Shown here: positions 63,908-64,000 of the stretch, one piece after another
Layout of the letters: every line of letters begins with the position of its first letter
Numbering within the stretch: position 1 is the first letter of the stretch
DNA from: Sipunculus nudus
Lineage: Eukaryota > Annelida > Sipuncula > Golfingiida > Sipunculidae
Length of the DNA: 64,000 nucleotides
Assembly: GCA_026874595.1 (NCBI GenBank)
Contig: CM049318.1
Span: forward strand, 1,437,241 to 1,501,240
Direction of reading: 5' to 3'
Program-made: the position numbers and the translations under genes
Notes under the pieces: model-generated
What the model was told of the DNA's origin: nothing
The model's input: the letters and a program-made list of their open reading frames with translations, nothing else
Databases searched by the model: none

Positions 63908-64000
63908 GTCGTTCCTTATACGTTGAACAGAGGGGGGCAAATCCACATAAGAGGTGCCAGTTACCTCAAATTTTCTCACAAATCAGCTATTCTATTTCTC

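Larger units (their letters stand above)
62151..64000. other. Intergenic sequence with microsatellites
   Basis: No gene recognised. A box-B-like GGGGTTCAGTTCCC at about 62406 might mark a decayed tRNA-derived SINE, without a clear box A. A C run lies at 63518-63530. Confidence 0.45.

Noticed and set aside
1-64000. CRISPR-like arrays among the 28-, 34- and 38-bp repeats
   Set aside because: The repeats are head to tail without unique spacers, no cas-like genes occur, and the genome is eukaryotic in character.

Overview
This window looks like non-coding, repeat-rich DNA from an AT-rich animal nuclear genome. A marine invertebrate, most plausibly a mollusc, is my inference. The evidence is AT-rich sequence with splice and poly(A)-type signals but no bacterial gene packing, several kilobase-scale minisatellite arrays, LINE and LTR retrotransposon remnants, and a single convincing long ORF. 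No sequence here fixes the species.

Layout. 1-3720 is a 38/39-bp satellite array that runs off the left edge of the window. 3.7-15.5 kb is mostly unannotated AT-rich DNA with one LTR-like element (7648-8622), two short minisatellites (59 bp and 47 bp units) and AT microsatellites. 15.5-18.8 kb is a foldback element with long inverted arms made of ~150-bp repeats. 20.8-24.9 kb holds a 58-bp array, a truncated LTR (22006-22706), a short solo LTR (23402-23537) and a 43-bp array. 27.0-29.3 kb is a 34-bp array. 32.2-39.7 kb is a second, larger inverted-repeat structure that encloses a ~145-bp repeat cluster and an internally deleted LINE (36.5-38.1 kb). A second LINE remnant lies on the minus strand at 40.8-42.9 kb.

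The one well-supported gene is at 45234-46481 (+). It encodes a 415-residue protein with an N-terminal MGC acylation-type signal, a beta-propeller-like body and a clear C-terminal SOCS box, so it is a candidate substrate receptor for a Cullin5-Elongin B/C ubiquitin ligase. A poly(A) signal lies ~430 bp past its stop codon.

46980-47784 and 52728-53530 are two further copies of the ~800-bp LTR, the second with a perfect 5-bp target duplication. Between them, at 51546-51976, lies the most striking object in the window: a ~430-bp miniature LTR retrotransposon (TRIM). It has 5' LTR, a 17/18 tRNA-Pro primer binding site, ~90 bp, a polypurine tract and 3' LTR, and its LTRs carry tRNA-like box A and box B motifs. 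The right end holds a 56-bp array (55.0-58.4 kb) and a 28-bp array (60.3-62.1 kb). All four large arrays share one architecture: a 1.2-2.5 kb block of repeats that itself occurs twice.
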